Made by a program: the position numbers and the translations under genes
Assembly (NCBI GenBank): GCA_002413045.1
Contig: DHWF01000027.1
Location: 44,247 to 108,246 of the forward strand
Source: Chloroflexi bacterium UBA5189
GTDB taxonomy: Bacteria > Chloroflexota > Limnocylindria > Limnocylindrales > CSP1-4
Direction: 5' to 3'
DNA length: 64,000 bases
Shown here: positions 16,891-25,168 of the stretch, in pieces
How positions within the stretch are numbered: position 1 is the stretch's first letter
Layout: each line of letters opens with the position of its first letter
Notes under the pieces: model-generated
What the model was told of the DNA's origin: nothing
Seen by the model: only the letters and a program-made list of their open reading frames with translations
Databases searched by the model: none

Positions 16891-18312
16891 TCAATGCCAG
16901 GTCGGCGAGATGTCGGAGCTCGGACCGGTCGTGAGCGTGACGATCTTGTTGTTGGTGCGATCGAGGATGTACAGGTCCTCGCTGCCCGCCGTGCCGCCCG
17001 AGAAGACGATGTAGCGCCCGCCCGGCGAGAAATAGGGATGGCGCTCGTCACCCTTGATGCTCGGCAGCGCCGTGATCTGGCCGGAGGCGATGTCCAGGAT
17101 GAACAGGTCGAACCCGCTGCCGCTGCGATTGCTCGCGAAGACGACCTGGGTGCCGTCCGGCGAGACCGCCGGGTCGCGATCCTCGAACGAATCGGTCGTC
17201 AGGTTCTTGACCGTCTTCGAGGCGACGTCAAAGATCATCAGCTCCGCCGCGTTGCCGTCGCCCTCGACGAAGACGATCGACTTGCCGTCGGGCGTGAAGA
17301 CGGGCTGGGTGTCAACGACATCGTTGTTGGTCAGCGGCTGGGAGGCCACGCTTGCCGCCAACCCATCGATCCGGATCTCGAGATCGGTCCCGTTGTTGTC
17401 GCGGGAGCGAATGCCGGCGAACGTCAGCTGCTTGCCGTCCGGGGACCACGAGGCGCCGGAGTCGCCGAGGCCGGTGGAGTGCTGGACATATGACTTCGTT
17501 GCCACGGCCACGATGCGCAGGCCGGGCTTCACGGAGTAGATGACCTGCTTCCTGTCGTACGACAGGCTGGGGTCGAAGGCCGAAGGGCTCGTGCTCGTGA
17601 TCCGAACGGACCTCGACTTGCCATCGGCGTTGATGACGTAGATCGCGCAGGCCGTGCCGTCGCTCGCGCAACGAGCGAACGCCACCAGGCCGGTCCGGGC
17701 GCCCTCCTTGAACGTGAGTGACGCAGCGCTCGGCGTGACCGTCGCTGCAACGGACGGGAGCGTGGTCGCGGCGGGCAGCGATGCGCGCGCGGTCGGCGCG
17801 AGGGTGGCCGCGGGCGAGCCGCCGAACGCGAGCACGCCGATCAGCGCGAGGGCGACGACGACCGCTGCGGCGCCGAGGCCGATCGCGACCGGCGAGATCT
17901 TCCGGGCGACCGGCGCCGGGGCCGGCGGTGGGGGCGGAGGCGCAGCCGGCTTGAGCTCATTGGCGCACTTGCGGCAATACGTCCGCGTGGCGTCGTTGAC
18001 CGTCGCGCAGACGCTGCAGATGATCGTGGGTTTGCCTGACGAGACGTCGTCCTCGACGGTATTCGGATCGGCGGCGCCGGCCGCCGAGGTCGGCGCCGGC
18101 CTGCCCTGCGCCGCGCCGGTCCCGAGATCCCGGCGAGCCCCGATTCCCTGACCGGGCACGACCGTGTCGTCCGGACCCGGTGCAACGGCCTCGGGCTTCG
18201 TGGCCTCCTCGACGATGGCCGTCGCCTCGGCGGGGCTCAGGGGGCTGCCGCACGTCCCGCAGAACAGGGCCGCGGCCTCGTTCTCCGAGCCACAGACCTT
18301 GCACTTGATCAC
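16891..18312 (-). CDS. Double zinc-ribbon, single-TM protein with periplasm-side TolB-like propeller
   Basis: GTG at 18312, preceded by GAGAGGGGACC, gives 473 aa; longer upstream frames lack support. Residues C4, C7, C18, C21 and C99, C102, C113, C116 form two zinc ribbons. A proline-rich linker leads to a TM helix at about 142-164 (IGLGAAAVVVALALIGVLAF). The outer part (about 200-473) has PD40/TolB blades: SWSPDGKQLTFAG, PVFTPDGKSIVFVEG, PAVSPDGTQVVFASNR and PYFSPGGRYIVFSGG. Predicted topology is ribbons inside, propeller outside. It is divergent from the Ig-like TM protein across 82 bp, next to the eCIS genes. A sensing or anchoring role is inference. Confidence 0.85.
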   Translation of the reverse strand: MIKCKVCGSENEAAALFCGTCGSPLSPAEATAIVEEATKPEAVAPGPDDTVVPGQGIGARRDLGTGAAQGRPAPTSAAGAADPNTVEDDVSSGKPTIICSVCATVNDATRTYCRKCANELKPAAPPPPPPAPAPVARKISPVAIGLGAAAVVVALALIGVLAFGGSPAATLAPTARASLPAATTLPSVAATVTPSAASLTFKEGARTGLVAFARCASDGTACAIYVINADGKSRSVRITSTSPSAFDPSLSYDRKQVIYSVKPGLRIVAVATKSYVQHSTGLGDSGASWSPDGKQLTFAGIRSRDNNGTDLEIRIDGLAASVASQPLTNNDVVDTQPVFTPDGKSIVFVEGDGNAAELMIFDVASKTVKNLTTDSFEDRDPAVSPDGTQVVFASNRSGSGFDLFILDIASGQITALPSIKGDERHPYFSPGGRYIVFSGGTAGSEDLYILDRTNNKIVTLTTGPSSDISPTWH

Positions 18313-18382
18313 GCCTGAAGGTCCCCTCTCCGAAATCCGATATGACGGTGCGAGGCAGTGTAAGTCGGCAGAAACCCTGCTG

Positions 18383-18388
18383 TAGACT
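18383..18388 (+). promoter_or_regulatory. -10 element TAGACT for the Ig-like TM protein
   Basis: TAGACT ends 6 bases before ATG 18395, placing transcription start at or next to the start codon. No Shine-Dalgarno is visible, so the mRNA is probably leaderless, as for many genes in this window. Confidence 0.5.
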
Positions 18389-18394
18389 CCGAGC

Positions 18395-19789
18395 ATGAGT
18401 GTCCTCGCGACGATCGAGCCCAGCGAGCTCCAGGTCGACGCGGGCAACGAGACCTCGCTCGTCGTTCGGGTTCGCAACCGCGGCACGATCGTCGACCAGT
18501 TCGACATCAAGGTCGTCGGACCGACGGGTCACTGGGCGACGGTCGACCCGCCGTCGCTGCGCCTCTTCCCGGACAAGGAGGGCGAGGCAAGGGTCACCTT
18601 CCGGCCGCCGCGCGCCCCGGACCCGATGGCCGATGTCTACCCGTTCGGCATCGCCGTTCGCGCCGCCTCCGACACGAGCGCCATGACGGTCGAGGAGGGC
18701 CACGTCGCGGTCGCGCCGTTCGTGCAGCTGACCTCCGAGGTGGTTCCCCAGACTTCACGCGGCGTCTTCTCCGGCGCGCACGACGTGACCGTCCACAACG
18801 TGGGCAACGCGGTCGCCGAGGTAACGGTCCTGGCGAGCGATCCGGACCGGCTCCTGAACTTCGAGGTCACGCCCGCGCGCGCCGGCCTGAAGCCCGGCGG
18901 CTCCGCAACGCTGCGCACCAAGGTGAAGCCCAAGTCGACCTTCTTCATGGGCGGCGCGAAGCGCATCCCGTTCTCGATCCAGGTCAATGAGCCGACCGCC
19001 GGTTCCTACCAGATTCCCGCGACCATCGAGCAGCGCCCGATCATCCCCGGTTGGGTCAAGCCCGTCGGCGCGCTCATCCTCGCGTCGGTCGCCGCCGTCG
19101 CGTTCCTGCCCAAGATCCTGTTCCCGCCGCAGCCGACCGCTGCGCCGACGCAGGCAGCGGTCGTCACGCCAAGCCCGGTGATCACGCCGACGCCCGCCCC
19201 CGTCACCGCCCCACCCACCGAGGCGCCGACCGCTGCGCCTCCCACGCAGGAGAACTTCGGGCCGCCGAACAAGCTGACGGTCGCGGGCGATGTGGGCGGG
19301 CTGAGCTCGTCTCTCGGGATCACGTTCCGGTGCCCGCCCAAGGACGCATGCCGTGACGACGTGAAGACGCGGGTGCTCCAGGTGCTGTCCGGTCTTGGCG
19401 TCAACGCCGCGGGGGCCCAGCTCACGAAGTTCATCACGACCAACGTGGGCACGCTCCCGGTCGTCGCGTCTTGGACGGACCGATATCCGTACACGGCCAA
19501 CGGCGCGCAGTTCTTCGCCAAGCAGGTCGCGATCGACCTCGCGCCGAAGCTGGCCGGACAGCCCGCTTATGCATACATCCAGGACGACAACGGGACGGTT
19601 CACTGGTTGACGATCCCGGACCAGCTCGCGGACACGCTGCTCAATCAGCTGTACAACCTGCCGGTTGCGCCCGCGCCCACCGTCGACCCCGGCGCGATCG
19701 TGAACGGTCAGGTCTTCTATGCGAACTTCTACAGCGTTGCGCAGTACGACGGCTTCCAACTGTCGACGCTGCCGTTCACGGGGCCGTAG
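18395..19789 (+). CDS. Ig-like (NEW3/CARDB-type) protein with one TM helix
   Basis: The 464-aa product has two beta-sandwich repeats in its first 210 residues: ELQVDAGNETSLVVRVRNRG then VTVHNVGNAVAEVTVLASDP and LKPGGSATLRTKVKPKS. A TM helix lies at about 222-239 (KPVGALILASVAAVAFLPKI), then a Thr/Pro/Ala-rich linker and about 180 residues of unknown C-terminal domain with two cysteines (FRCPPKDACRDD). No signal peptide precedes the Ig repeats, so they are probably cytoplasmic and the C-terminal domain outside. Similar proteins, often called hydrolytic protein without evidence, occur near actinobacterial eCIS loci. It pairs with the divergent propeller protein. Confidence 0.82.
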   Translation: MSVLATIEPSELQVDAGNETSLVVRVRNRGTIVDQFDIKVVGPTGHWATVDPPSLRLFPDKEGEARVTFRPPRAPDPMADVYPFGIAVRAASDTSAMTVEEGHVAVAPFVQLTSEVVPQTSRGVFSGAHDVTVHNVGNAVAEVTVLASDPDRLLNFEVTPARAGLKPGGSATLRTKVKPKSTFFMGGAKRIPFSIQVNEPTAGSYQIPATIEQRPIIPGWVKPVGALILASVAAVAFLPKILFPPQPTAAPTQAAVVTPSPVITPTPAPVTAPPTEAPTAAPPTQENFGPPNKLTVAGDVGGLSSSLGITFRCPPKDACRDDVKTRVLQVLSGLGVNAAGAQLTKFITTNVGTLPVVASWTDRYPYTANGAQFFAKQVAIDLAPKLAGQPAYAYIQDDNGTVHWLTIPDQLADTLLNQLYNLPVAPAPTVDPGAIVNGQVFYANFYSVAQYDGFQLSTLPFTGP

Positions 19790-19876
19790 AGAACCCTCCG
19801 GAGCGCCGAATCGGGCGTGCTATGCTCCGCCGCCCGGTGGCCCGGACGGGCCCGGATCGGGAGTGCAGATCGCTCG

Positions 19877-21217
19877 ATGACCGCGGGCCCAACCGCCGGC
19901 ACCATGGACCAGCTCGAGCTCGGCCTTGGCGTGCCGCGCCTCGCGATCGAGCCCGAGTGGAAGGCCGAACCGCGGCTGTGGGGCCACTCGCTGCACCCGA
20001 TGTGCTCGTATCTCGCGAGCTTCCCGGCCGCCCTGTCGCACGCCTTCATCGCTCGCTACAGCCGGCCCGGTGACGTCGTCCTCGACCCATTCTCCGGCCG
20101 CGGCACCGTGCCGCTCCAGGCAGCCGCCGAGGGCCGGATCGGCGTCGGCAACGACCTCAACCCGTTCGCGCACCTCCTGACGGCGGCCAAGGTCGAGCCG
20201 CCGACCGCAGCCCAGGCGAGGACGCGGGCGACGGCGCTCCGGCTCGCGTTCGGAGCATCAGCCCCGTCGTGGCGCGACCTCGCCGCCGCGATCCAGGCCG
20301 ACCCGACCACCGGTGGCCCCGAGCCCGTACCAACGGAGGTGGCCCTGGCGTTCCACCCGCGGACGTTCGCGCAGCTGTTGTTCCTGCGCGCCTCTCTGGA
20401 CCTCGCGGCACCCACCGATCGGTTCCTGGCCGCGGCGATCGTCGGCATCCTGCACGGCAAGAGCCCGTCGTACCTGTCCACGCTCATGCCGAACACCTTC
20501 AGCATGGCGCCGCGCTACGTCCGCGACTTCGCGGCCCGAACCGGGTTCAGCTCCCCGGAGCGGGACGCATTCGACGGGCTCGACGCCAAGCTGACCCGGC
20601 TCTATCGCGACCCGCTCCCCCGCTCCGGCGGGCTGGCGCTCCTCGGCGACGCTCGCGACGCCGGAACGCGCGCGACCGCTGCGCTCACCGCCCGCCGCCA
20701 GCCGGCCCGCGCGCGACTGGTCATCACCTCGCCGCCGTACCTGCGCGTCGTGAAGTACGGCTACTACAACTGGCTCCGGACGTGGTTCCTCGGCTTCGAC
20801 TCGCACGCCATTGACGCGTCGCTCGACGATGCCCACCGGCGGGCGCCGTATCTCGAGTTCATGCGGACCGTCCTGCGCGACCTCCGGCCGGCAATGACCG
20901 AGGACGGCATCGCGGTGCTCGTGATCGGGGATGTCGCCACCGACCGTGGGCGGGCCGTCACCGATGGCCACGACCTCGCCGAGCGCGTCTGGGAATCGGC
21001 CGCGGCGCCCGAAGGCTTCCGGCTCGCCGGAATCGCCGACGACGACGTCCACGCCCACCGCAAGATGACCAAGCTGTGGGGCCGCGAGGCGGGTCGCGCG
21101 ACGCAGGTCGACCGCATCCTCGTCCTCGGAGCGACCGATGCGGGCCGGCGGCGGGCGCTCTCCGGCGCCCGGAATCCCGTCGACTGGACCTGGCCGCCGC
21201 GCCTCCGCGCGCTCTGA
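19877..21217 (+). CDS. Solitary DNA methyltransferase, N4/N6-type
   Basis: The 446-aa product has the AdoMet-binding motif DVVLDPFSGRGTVPLQAAAE near the N-terminus and the catalytic motif ITSPPYLRVVKYGYYNWLRT in the middle. TSPPY with the FSGRGT motif close by is typical of amino-methyltransferases acting on DNA bases, with N4-cytosine the likelier target for SPPY. An RNA substrate cannot be excluded. No restriction endonuclease is adjacent, so it is an orphan. ATG 19877 is chosen; TATGCT at 19821 is a plausible -10 and would lie inside a longer GTG-started frame. ATG 19904 is an alternative. Confidence 0.82.
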   Translation: MTAGPTAGTMDQLELGLGVPRLAIEPEWKAEPRLWGHSLHPMCSYLASFPAALSHAFIARYSRPGDVVLDPFSGRGTVPLQAAAEGRIGVGNDLNPFAHLLTAAKVEPPTAAQARTRATALRLAFGASAPSWRDLAAAIQADPTTGGPEPVPTEVALAFHPRTFAQLLFLRASLDLAAPTDRFLAAAIVGILHGKSPSYLSTLMPNTFSMAPRYVRDFAARTGFSSPERDAFDGLDAKLTRLYRDPLPRSGGLALLGDARDAGTRATAALTARRQPARARLVITSPPYLRVVKYGYYNWLRTWFLGFDSHAIDASLDDAHRRAPYLEFMRTVLRDLRPAMTEDGIAVLVIGDVATDRGRAVTDGHDLAERVWESAAAPEGFRLAGIADDDVHAHRKMTKLWGREAGRATQVDRILVLGATDAGRRRALSGARNPVDWTWPPRLRAL

Positions 21218-21250
21218 CTCGCGGCGTCTCCCGCTCGGTAGAATGCGGGC

Positions 21251-21478
21251 GTGAAGCAGATGTACCACCCGTCCGACCTGGCGGCGATGGATCCGCTCGT
21301 GCTCATGAAGAACCTGGATCACGTCCGGATGACCAGCCGGCGTCTCAGCTATATCCTCCAGCAGCAGGTCCACCTGTACACGCCCGAGGCCAACCAGCTG
21401 CGTGAGCAGATCGACGGCTACGTCGAGGCGGAGCGCCAGATCGAGGGCGAGATGGCGAGGCGCCGGATCCGGGCCTAG
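21251..21478 (+). CDS. Small helical protein of unknown function (75 aa)
   Basis: GTG 21251 opens a 75-codon frame: MKQMYHPSDLAAMDPLVLMK, ending EGEMARRRIRA. It looks fully helical, with a basic C-terminus and a pattern of Leu/Met/Val suited to a helical hairpin. TAGAAT lies exactly 6 bases before the GTG, the same leaderless promoter spacing seen for neighbouring genes, which supports it as real. I do not recognise a family. Its stop overlaps the stop of the convergent gene through a shared CTAG. Confidence 0.65.
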   Translation: MKQMYHPSDLAAMDPLVLMKNLDHVRMTSRRLSYILQQQVHLYTPEANQLREQIDGYVEAERQIEGEMARRRIRA

Positions 21479-21777
21479 GCGGACGCTGGCGCGACCACCG
21501 GGAGCGGGGCGACCGTCGCGGCCTTCGCCCGTGCGCGGTCCTCCGTCACGATCTCGGTCACGCGGGCCGCCAGGCGGGGCATCTCGAACAGTCCGAACCC
21601 GATCCCGTGGGCCTCGAGCTCGTCGGGTCCCCAGCCCCGGAATAGCCCCCGGCTCGCGACCGCGCACATCTCGTCGTACAGCTCCGGCCACCCCACGCGA
21701 CGGCGGGCGTAGCAGAAGCGAACGAACTCGACGGCGTCAGCCGTGAACGCGTGTGCCGTCGCGGGGCGCGCGACCAT
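21475..21777 (-). CDS. Conserved-looking 100-aa protein of unknown function
   Basis: ATG 21777 is preceded by GAGGAGG at 9-10 bases, a strong ribosome site that decides against an in-frame ATG at 21831. The product starts MVARPATAHAFTADAVEFVR and contains WPELYDEMCAVASRGLFRGW and HGIGFGLFEMPRLAARVTEI, with an Ala/Val-rich tail. No membrane segment is seen. I do not recognise a named family. It is convergent with the 75-aa gene, and both stops use the palindrome CTAG. Confidence 0.72.
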   Translation of the reverse strand: MVARPATAHAFTADAVEFVRFCYARRRVGWPELYDEMCAVASRGLFRGWGPDELEAHGIGFGLFEMPRLAARVTEIVTEDRARAKAATVAPLPVVAPASA

Positions 21778-21939
21778 GAATCCGATCCTCCTCGTCCCGC
21801 AGGGGGCGCAGTGACGCTGACTCAGGCTCACGGCGTGATGGACCGTGGCCCAAGGTTGGGCGTTTCGGGCTGTTGGTGACCCGCTTCCCGGGTGGGTCGG
21901 CCAGTGCCTAGATAGTACGTCCGGGCCCGCTTTTCCCGG

Positions 21940-21958
21940 AAGGTGGGTTCTCCACCTT
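21940..21958 (-). terminator. Hairpin downstream of the dgcA-like gene
   Basis: AAGGTGG-GTTCT-CCACCTT is a perfect 7-bp stem 27 bases beyond the dgcA-like stop. It has a short T run only on its plus-strand side, so termination of minus-strand transcripts is a weak call. The surrounding 21778-21984 gap shows no gene. Confidence 0.4.
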
Positions 21959-21984
21959 TTCGTCCACCAACTTATCCACAGCGC

Positions 21985-23031
21985 TTAGAGCGCCCTCGAA
22001 ACCCCCAGCCCGGGCGCGTCGGTGAGCTGCCAGCGGTGGTCCGCCCCGAGGACGAGGCCGGTAAACGGCTCGCTCGCGAGGAGCAGGCTGCCGTCCAGAT
22101 CGACCCAGTCGGCGAGCGAGGCGACGGCGGCCGAGGCGGCGATGGCGACGGACGTTTCCTCCATGCAGCCAAGGAACGTTCGGAAGCCGAGCTCTCTGGC
22201 GCGGGCCAGCATCAGGGCGGCAGGCCCGGGCCCACCGCACTTCGCGAGCTTGACGTTGACGCCTGCGATGACCCCAACCAGCGCATCGAGGTCCGCGATG
22301 GTGACGCACGACTCGTCCGCGACGATCGGCAGCGGCGAGACCGCCTGGAGCTCGCGGAGCCAGTCCAGCCGGGTGGCCGGGAACGGCTGCTCGATCAGCT
22401 CGACGCCGAGGTCGACGAGCTTCGGCAGCAGCTGGCGAGCGATGTCCGGGGTCCAGCCGGTGTTGGCGTCGACGCGGAGGGGCTTGTCGTAGACCGCGCG
22501 CACCGCCTCGAGCGTCGCGATGTCCGCCGGGCCGCCGCACTTGATCTTGAGGGCGGGAAACCCGCCAGCCCGCTTCGCTCGCTCGGCGACGATGGCCGGC
22601 TCATCGAGCCCGAGGGTGAAGTCCGTTGGCGGTATGTCCGCCGACAACCCGAGCAGCCGATGGACCGGCAACCCTGAGACCTTGCCCGCGAGGTCGTGCA
22701 TCGCGGTGTCGATCGCGCACTTCGCGCTGCCGTTCCAGCGGATGGCCCTCTGGAGCCGGTCGCTCGCGGCGCGGACGCCATCGGGCGTCGGCTCGAAGCC
22801 CTCGACGGCCGCGAGCAGGTGCGGGAAGATCGCGGCCATCGTGGCGCCGGTCTCGCCGTAGAACCGGTCCGGGTAGCCCTCGCCGAGCCCGACGAGGCCG
22901 GGGAACCGCTCGTCACGGAGCTCGACGACCACCGTCGTCACCGCGTGGCCGGCGTCGTGGTCGGAGCGCGCGATGCGGAACGGGTCACGGAGCCCGAGGT
23001 GCAGGACCTCCTGCCGAAGGTCGAGCGTCAC
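21985..23031 (-). CDS. dgcA: Enolase-superfamily racemase/epimerase, DgcA-like (N-acetyl-D-Glu racemase or dipeptide epimerase)
   Basis: The 348-aa product (GTG 23031) has enolase-superfamily features in order: YGETGATMAAIF, the K-x-K base motif FPALKIKCGG, metal ligands in RVDANTGW, LIEQPFP and IVADESC, and the second base region NVKLAKCGGPG. This is the MLE/dipeptide-epimerase subgroup. The gene overlaps the DUF1611 gene by GTGA. DUF1611 (DgcN) and this type of enzyme (DgcA) form a D-glutamate catabolic pair in some marine bacteria, which motivates the name. L-Ala-D/L-Glu epimerase of peptidoglycan recycling is the alternative. Confidence 0.82.
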   Translation of the reverse strand: MTLDLRQEVLHLGLRDPFRIARSDHDAGHAVTTVVVELRDERFPGLVGLGEGYPDRFYGETGATMAAIFPHLLAAVEGFEPTPDGVRAASDRLQRAIRWNGSAKCAIDTAMHDLAGKVSGLPVHRLLGLSADIPPTDFTLGLDEPAIVAERAKRAGGFPALKIKCGGPADIATLEAVRAVYDKPLRVDANTGWTPDIARQLLPKLVDLGVELIEQPFPATRLDWLRELQAVSPLPIVADESCVTIADLDALVGVIAGVNVKLAKCGGPGPAALMLARARELGFRTFLGCMEETSVAIAASAAVASLADWVDLDGSLLLASEPFTGLVLGADHRWQLTDAPGLGVSRAL

Positions 23032-24152
23032 GACGCCTGCGAGGCGCGCGCCGGCGGCGCAATCGGCACGGCACGCGCAACCCACGGCAGCGCATCTACG
23101 GCCTGGTGGACGGCCGCCCACAGCCCGTCCCCGCCGAACCGCACCGGATCAGCGGTCGGGAGACCGGTCTCCTCGCCGATGCGGGCGACGACCTCGCGCG
23201 CCTCCGCATCGTCTGGGTAGAGCATCGTGTTCAAGGCGATCCCGACCACCTTCGAAGGCGCAACGAGACCGGCGACGGTCTCGTGCACCCGGATGAACTC
23301 GGGCAGCTTCGCGATTGGGAAGGTGTGATCGGCGATATGGTCCCAGTCATGCTCGGCGAGGCCCGGCTTGTGGACCATCACCATCGCCTGCGGCGTCGCG
23401 CCGTGGATGAGCCCCAGGGTGACCGACGAATAGGCCGGATGATCGAGCGAGCCCTGGCCCTCGACGATGATCCAGTCGCCGCGGCGCTCGGCCTCCTCGA
23501 TCATCCACTCGACCGTGCCCTGCACGAAGTCGCTGATGACGCGGTCGACCGCGACGCCCCAGCCGTCGATCATCATGCCGGTCTGGCCGGTCGGAACGAA
23601 GACGGCCTTGTCGCCCTGTGCGAGCGCCGCTCGGCGCAGCTCGAGCGCGACCGACATCTTGCCGATGGCGCAGTCCGTGCCGACGGTGAGGATCACCCGT
23701 TTGCCCGGCGCGTGGGGCCGCCCGATCGCCGTCTCGTGGCGCTCCGGCGGGCGCCGGTAGTCGACGATCGTGACGCCTTTCGCCGCGGCCGCTCCCGCGA
23801 ACTCAGCGTCGTCGCCCAGGAACGTGTGCAGCCCGGAATGCACGTCCAGCCCCCGGGCGATCGCCTCGAGGATCGTGACGCGCCATTCCGCCGGGAGCTT
23901 GCCGCCCGTCGGCGCGATCCCGATGAGGAGGGCGTCCGGCGGCTCTGGGAGCGCCAACGCGGCAGCGAGGGTCGCCACGGCCGGGATGTCGTGGCCGGGC
24001 AGCCACTCGGACACGTTGCGCCCGGCGATCGACGAGTCGAGGACCGCGACCGTTCGGTCGGTCGCGAAGCGGATCACGCCCATCGCGGTCTTCGCGTGGT
24101 GGGCGCCGAACTGGCCCTCGGTCAGGATCACGAGGCGACGGGTCGCAGGCAT
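23028..24152 (-). CDS. dgcN: DUF1611 protein, DgcN-like N-acetyltransferase candidate
   Basis: The 374-aa product starts MPATRRLVILTEGQFGAHHA and contains KTAMGVIRF and DIPAVATLAAAL. A P-loop VGTDCAIGKMSVALELR lies at about 157-173, and GQTGMMIDGWGVAVDRVISD is followed by EGQGSLDHPAYSSVTLGLIH. This is the DUF1611 family. DgcN members N-acetylate D-glutamate before DgcA racemises it. TACACT ends 6 bases before the ATG, so the transcript is probably leaderless. The two genes are translationally coupled. Substrate is inferred from the pairing. Confidence 0.82.
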   Translation of the reverse strand: MPATRRLVILTEGQFGAHHAKTAMGVIRFATDRTVAVLDSSIAGRNVSEWLPGHDIPAVATLAAALALPEPPDALLIGIAPTGGKLPAEWRVTILEAIARGLDVHSGLHTFLGDDAEFAGAAAAKGVTIVDYRRPPERHETAIGRPHAPGKRVILTVGTDCAIGKMSVALELRRAALAQGDKAVFVPTGQTGMMIDGWGVAVDRVISDFVQGTVEWMIEEAERRGDWIIVEGQGSLDHPAYSSVTLGLIHGATPQAMVMVHKPGLAEHDWDHIADHTFPIAKLPEFIRVHETVAGLVAPSKVVGIALNTMLYPDDAEAREVVARIGEETGLPTADPVRFGGDGLWAAVHQAVDALPWVARAVPIAPPARASQAS

Positions 24153-24184
24153 GGCCGGAGTGTACGGTTGCTCGGCTGTCCCGC

Positions 24185-25090
24185 TCAGGCGCCCCCGGCG
24201 GCCTGCCGGATCGGCTCGGCTACCTCGCGCGCCATCGTCGCGAGGCCGGCCGGGCCGGCCAGGCCAGGGATGCCGAGCGTCACGTGGTCGGCTCCGGCGC
24301 GCACGAACCCGAGCGCAACCGCTCGCGCCTCGCGCATCCCGGCGGCATCGAGCGAAACCTCGACCTGGCCGGCGAACGCGAACGTCTCGGGATCGCGGTG
24401 CTCGGCCTCGAGCGCTCGAACGATGACGTCTCGGCGCTCGATGAAGTAGTCGACGCTGCCGGCGACCGTGCCGGGCATGATCCAGCCATCCGCATACCGC
24501 GCCGCAAGCGCGATCCCGCGGGGCCGCTGGCCGCCGAGCCACAGCGCAGGACCGCCTGGCCGGATCGGCGCCGGCGCAAGCGTCGCGCCCTCGAGCGGGT
24601 AGAACGGATCCTGGCGCGTCACGCCTGGCGGTTCGCGCGCGGCATCGGAGAACAGCGCGGCGAGCGTCGCGACCGCGCTCTCGTAGCGCGCGAATCGATC
24701 CGGCATCGGCGGCAGCGGAATCCCGAAGCTCGCATGCTCGCCCGCGTGCCAGCCCGCCCCGAGGCCCAGCACGAACCTGCCGCCGGTCGCGTTGTCGATG
24801 GCGGTGGCCGCCTTGGCGACGAGCGCTGGGTGCCGGAAGGTATTTGCGAGCACCGCAATCCCGATCCATTTGCCGGGCACGCGATGCGCCAGCGCGGCGG
24901 CGGTCGTGAGCGACTCGAAGGCCGTGCCGCCGCGCTCCATGCTCGCGTCGCTCAGGTGGTCGCTCAACCATCCGGCCGAGAAGACGTCGAGCTGGCCGGC
25001 CGCCGCCCAGATCGCATCGAGCGCGGCCCAGTCGATGCCCTGCGTGGCGCTCGGCGCAACGCGGAAGCCGAGCAGGCCGGGGCGAGTCAC
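24185..25090 (-). CDS. LLM-class (luciferase-like) flavin/F420-dependent oxidoreductase
   Basis: GTG 25090 gives 301 aa beginning MTRPGLLGFRVAPS. Family marks include SDHLSD near the N-terminus, GIAVLANTFRHPALVAKAAT, GGRFVLGLGAGWHAGEHASF and LWLGGQRPRGIALAARYADG. These are the TIM-barrel bacterial luciferase-like signatures. The cofactor (F420 or FMN) and substrate cannot be told from sequence. TAGGCT ends 7 bases before the GTG. It lies 32 bp upstream of dgcN on the same strand, but dgcN has its own promoter, so co-transcription is optional. Confidence 0.85.
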   Translation of the reverse strand: MTRPGLLGFRVAPSATQGIDWAALDAIWAAAGQLDVFSAGWLSDHLSDASMERGGTAFESLTTAAALAHRVPGKWIGIAVLANTFRHPALVAKAATAIDNATGGRFVLGLGAGWHAGEHASFGIPLPPMPDRFARYESAVATLAALFSDAAREPPGVTRQDPFYPLEGATLAPAPIRPGGPALWLGGQRPRGIALAARYADGWIMPGTVAGSVDYFIERRDVIVRALEAEHRDPETFAFAGQVEVSLDAAGMREARAVALGFVRAGADHVTLGIPGLAGPAGLATMAREVAEPIRQAAGGA

Positions 25091-25097
25091 GCGGAGC

Positions 25098-25159
25098 AGC
25101 CTACCGGCCCGCTGGTGGGTCGCGCGACACGACCGGGCGACGGTGCGCGCGGCTACAGT
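25098..25159. promoter_or_regulatory. Divergent promoter pair, LLM oxidoreductase / methyltransferase
   Basis: On the minus strand TAGGCT (25103-25098) ends 7 bases before GTG 25090. On the plus strand TACAGT (25154-25159) ends 9 bases before ATG 25169. Both fit leaderless transcription. The remaining 50 bp between them shows no clear -35 boxes. Confidence 0.45.
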
Positions 25160-25168
25160 TCGGCAACG

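Noticed and set aside
19817..19876. Longer GTG start for the DNA methyltransferase
   Set aside because: The extra 20 residues overlap a likely -10 element (TATGCT) and look non-conserved; ATG 19877 is favoured.
21972..21980. Perfect DnaA box TTATCCACA as a possible replication origin
   Set aside because: It is a single copy with no second clear box, no AT-rich unwinding element and no dnaA, dnaN, rpmH or gyrB nearby. One match is compatible with chance.
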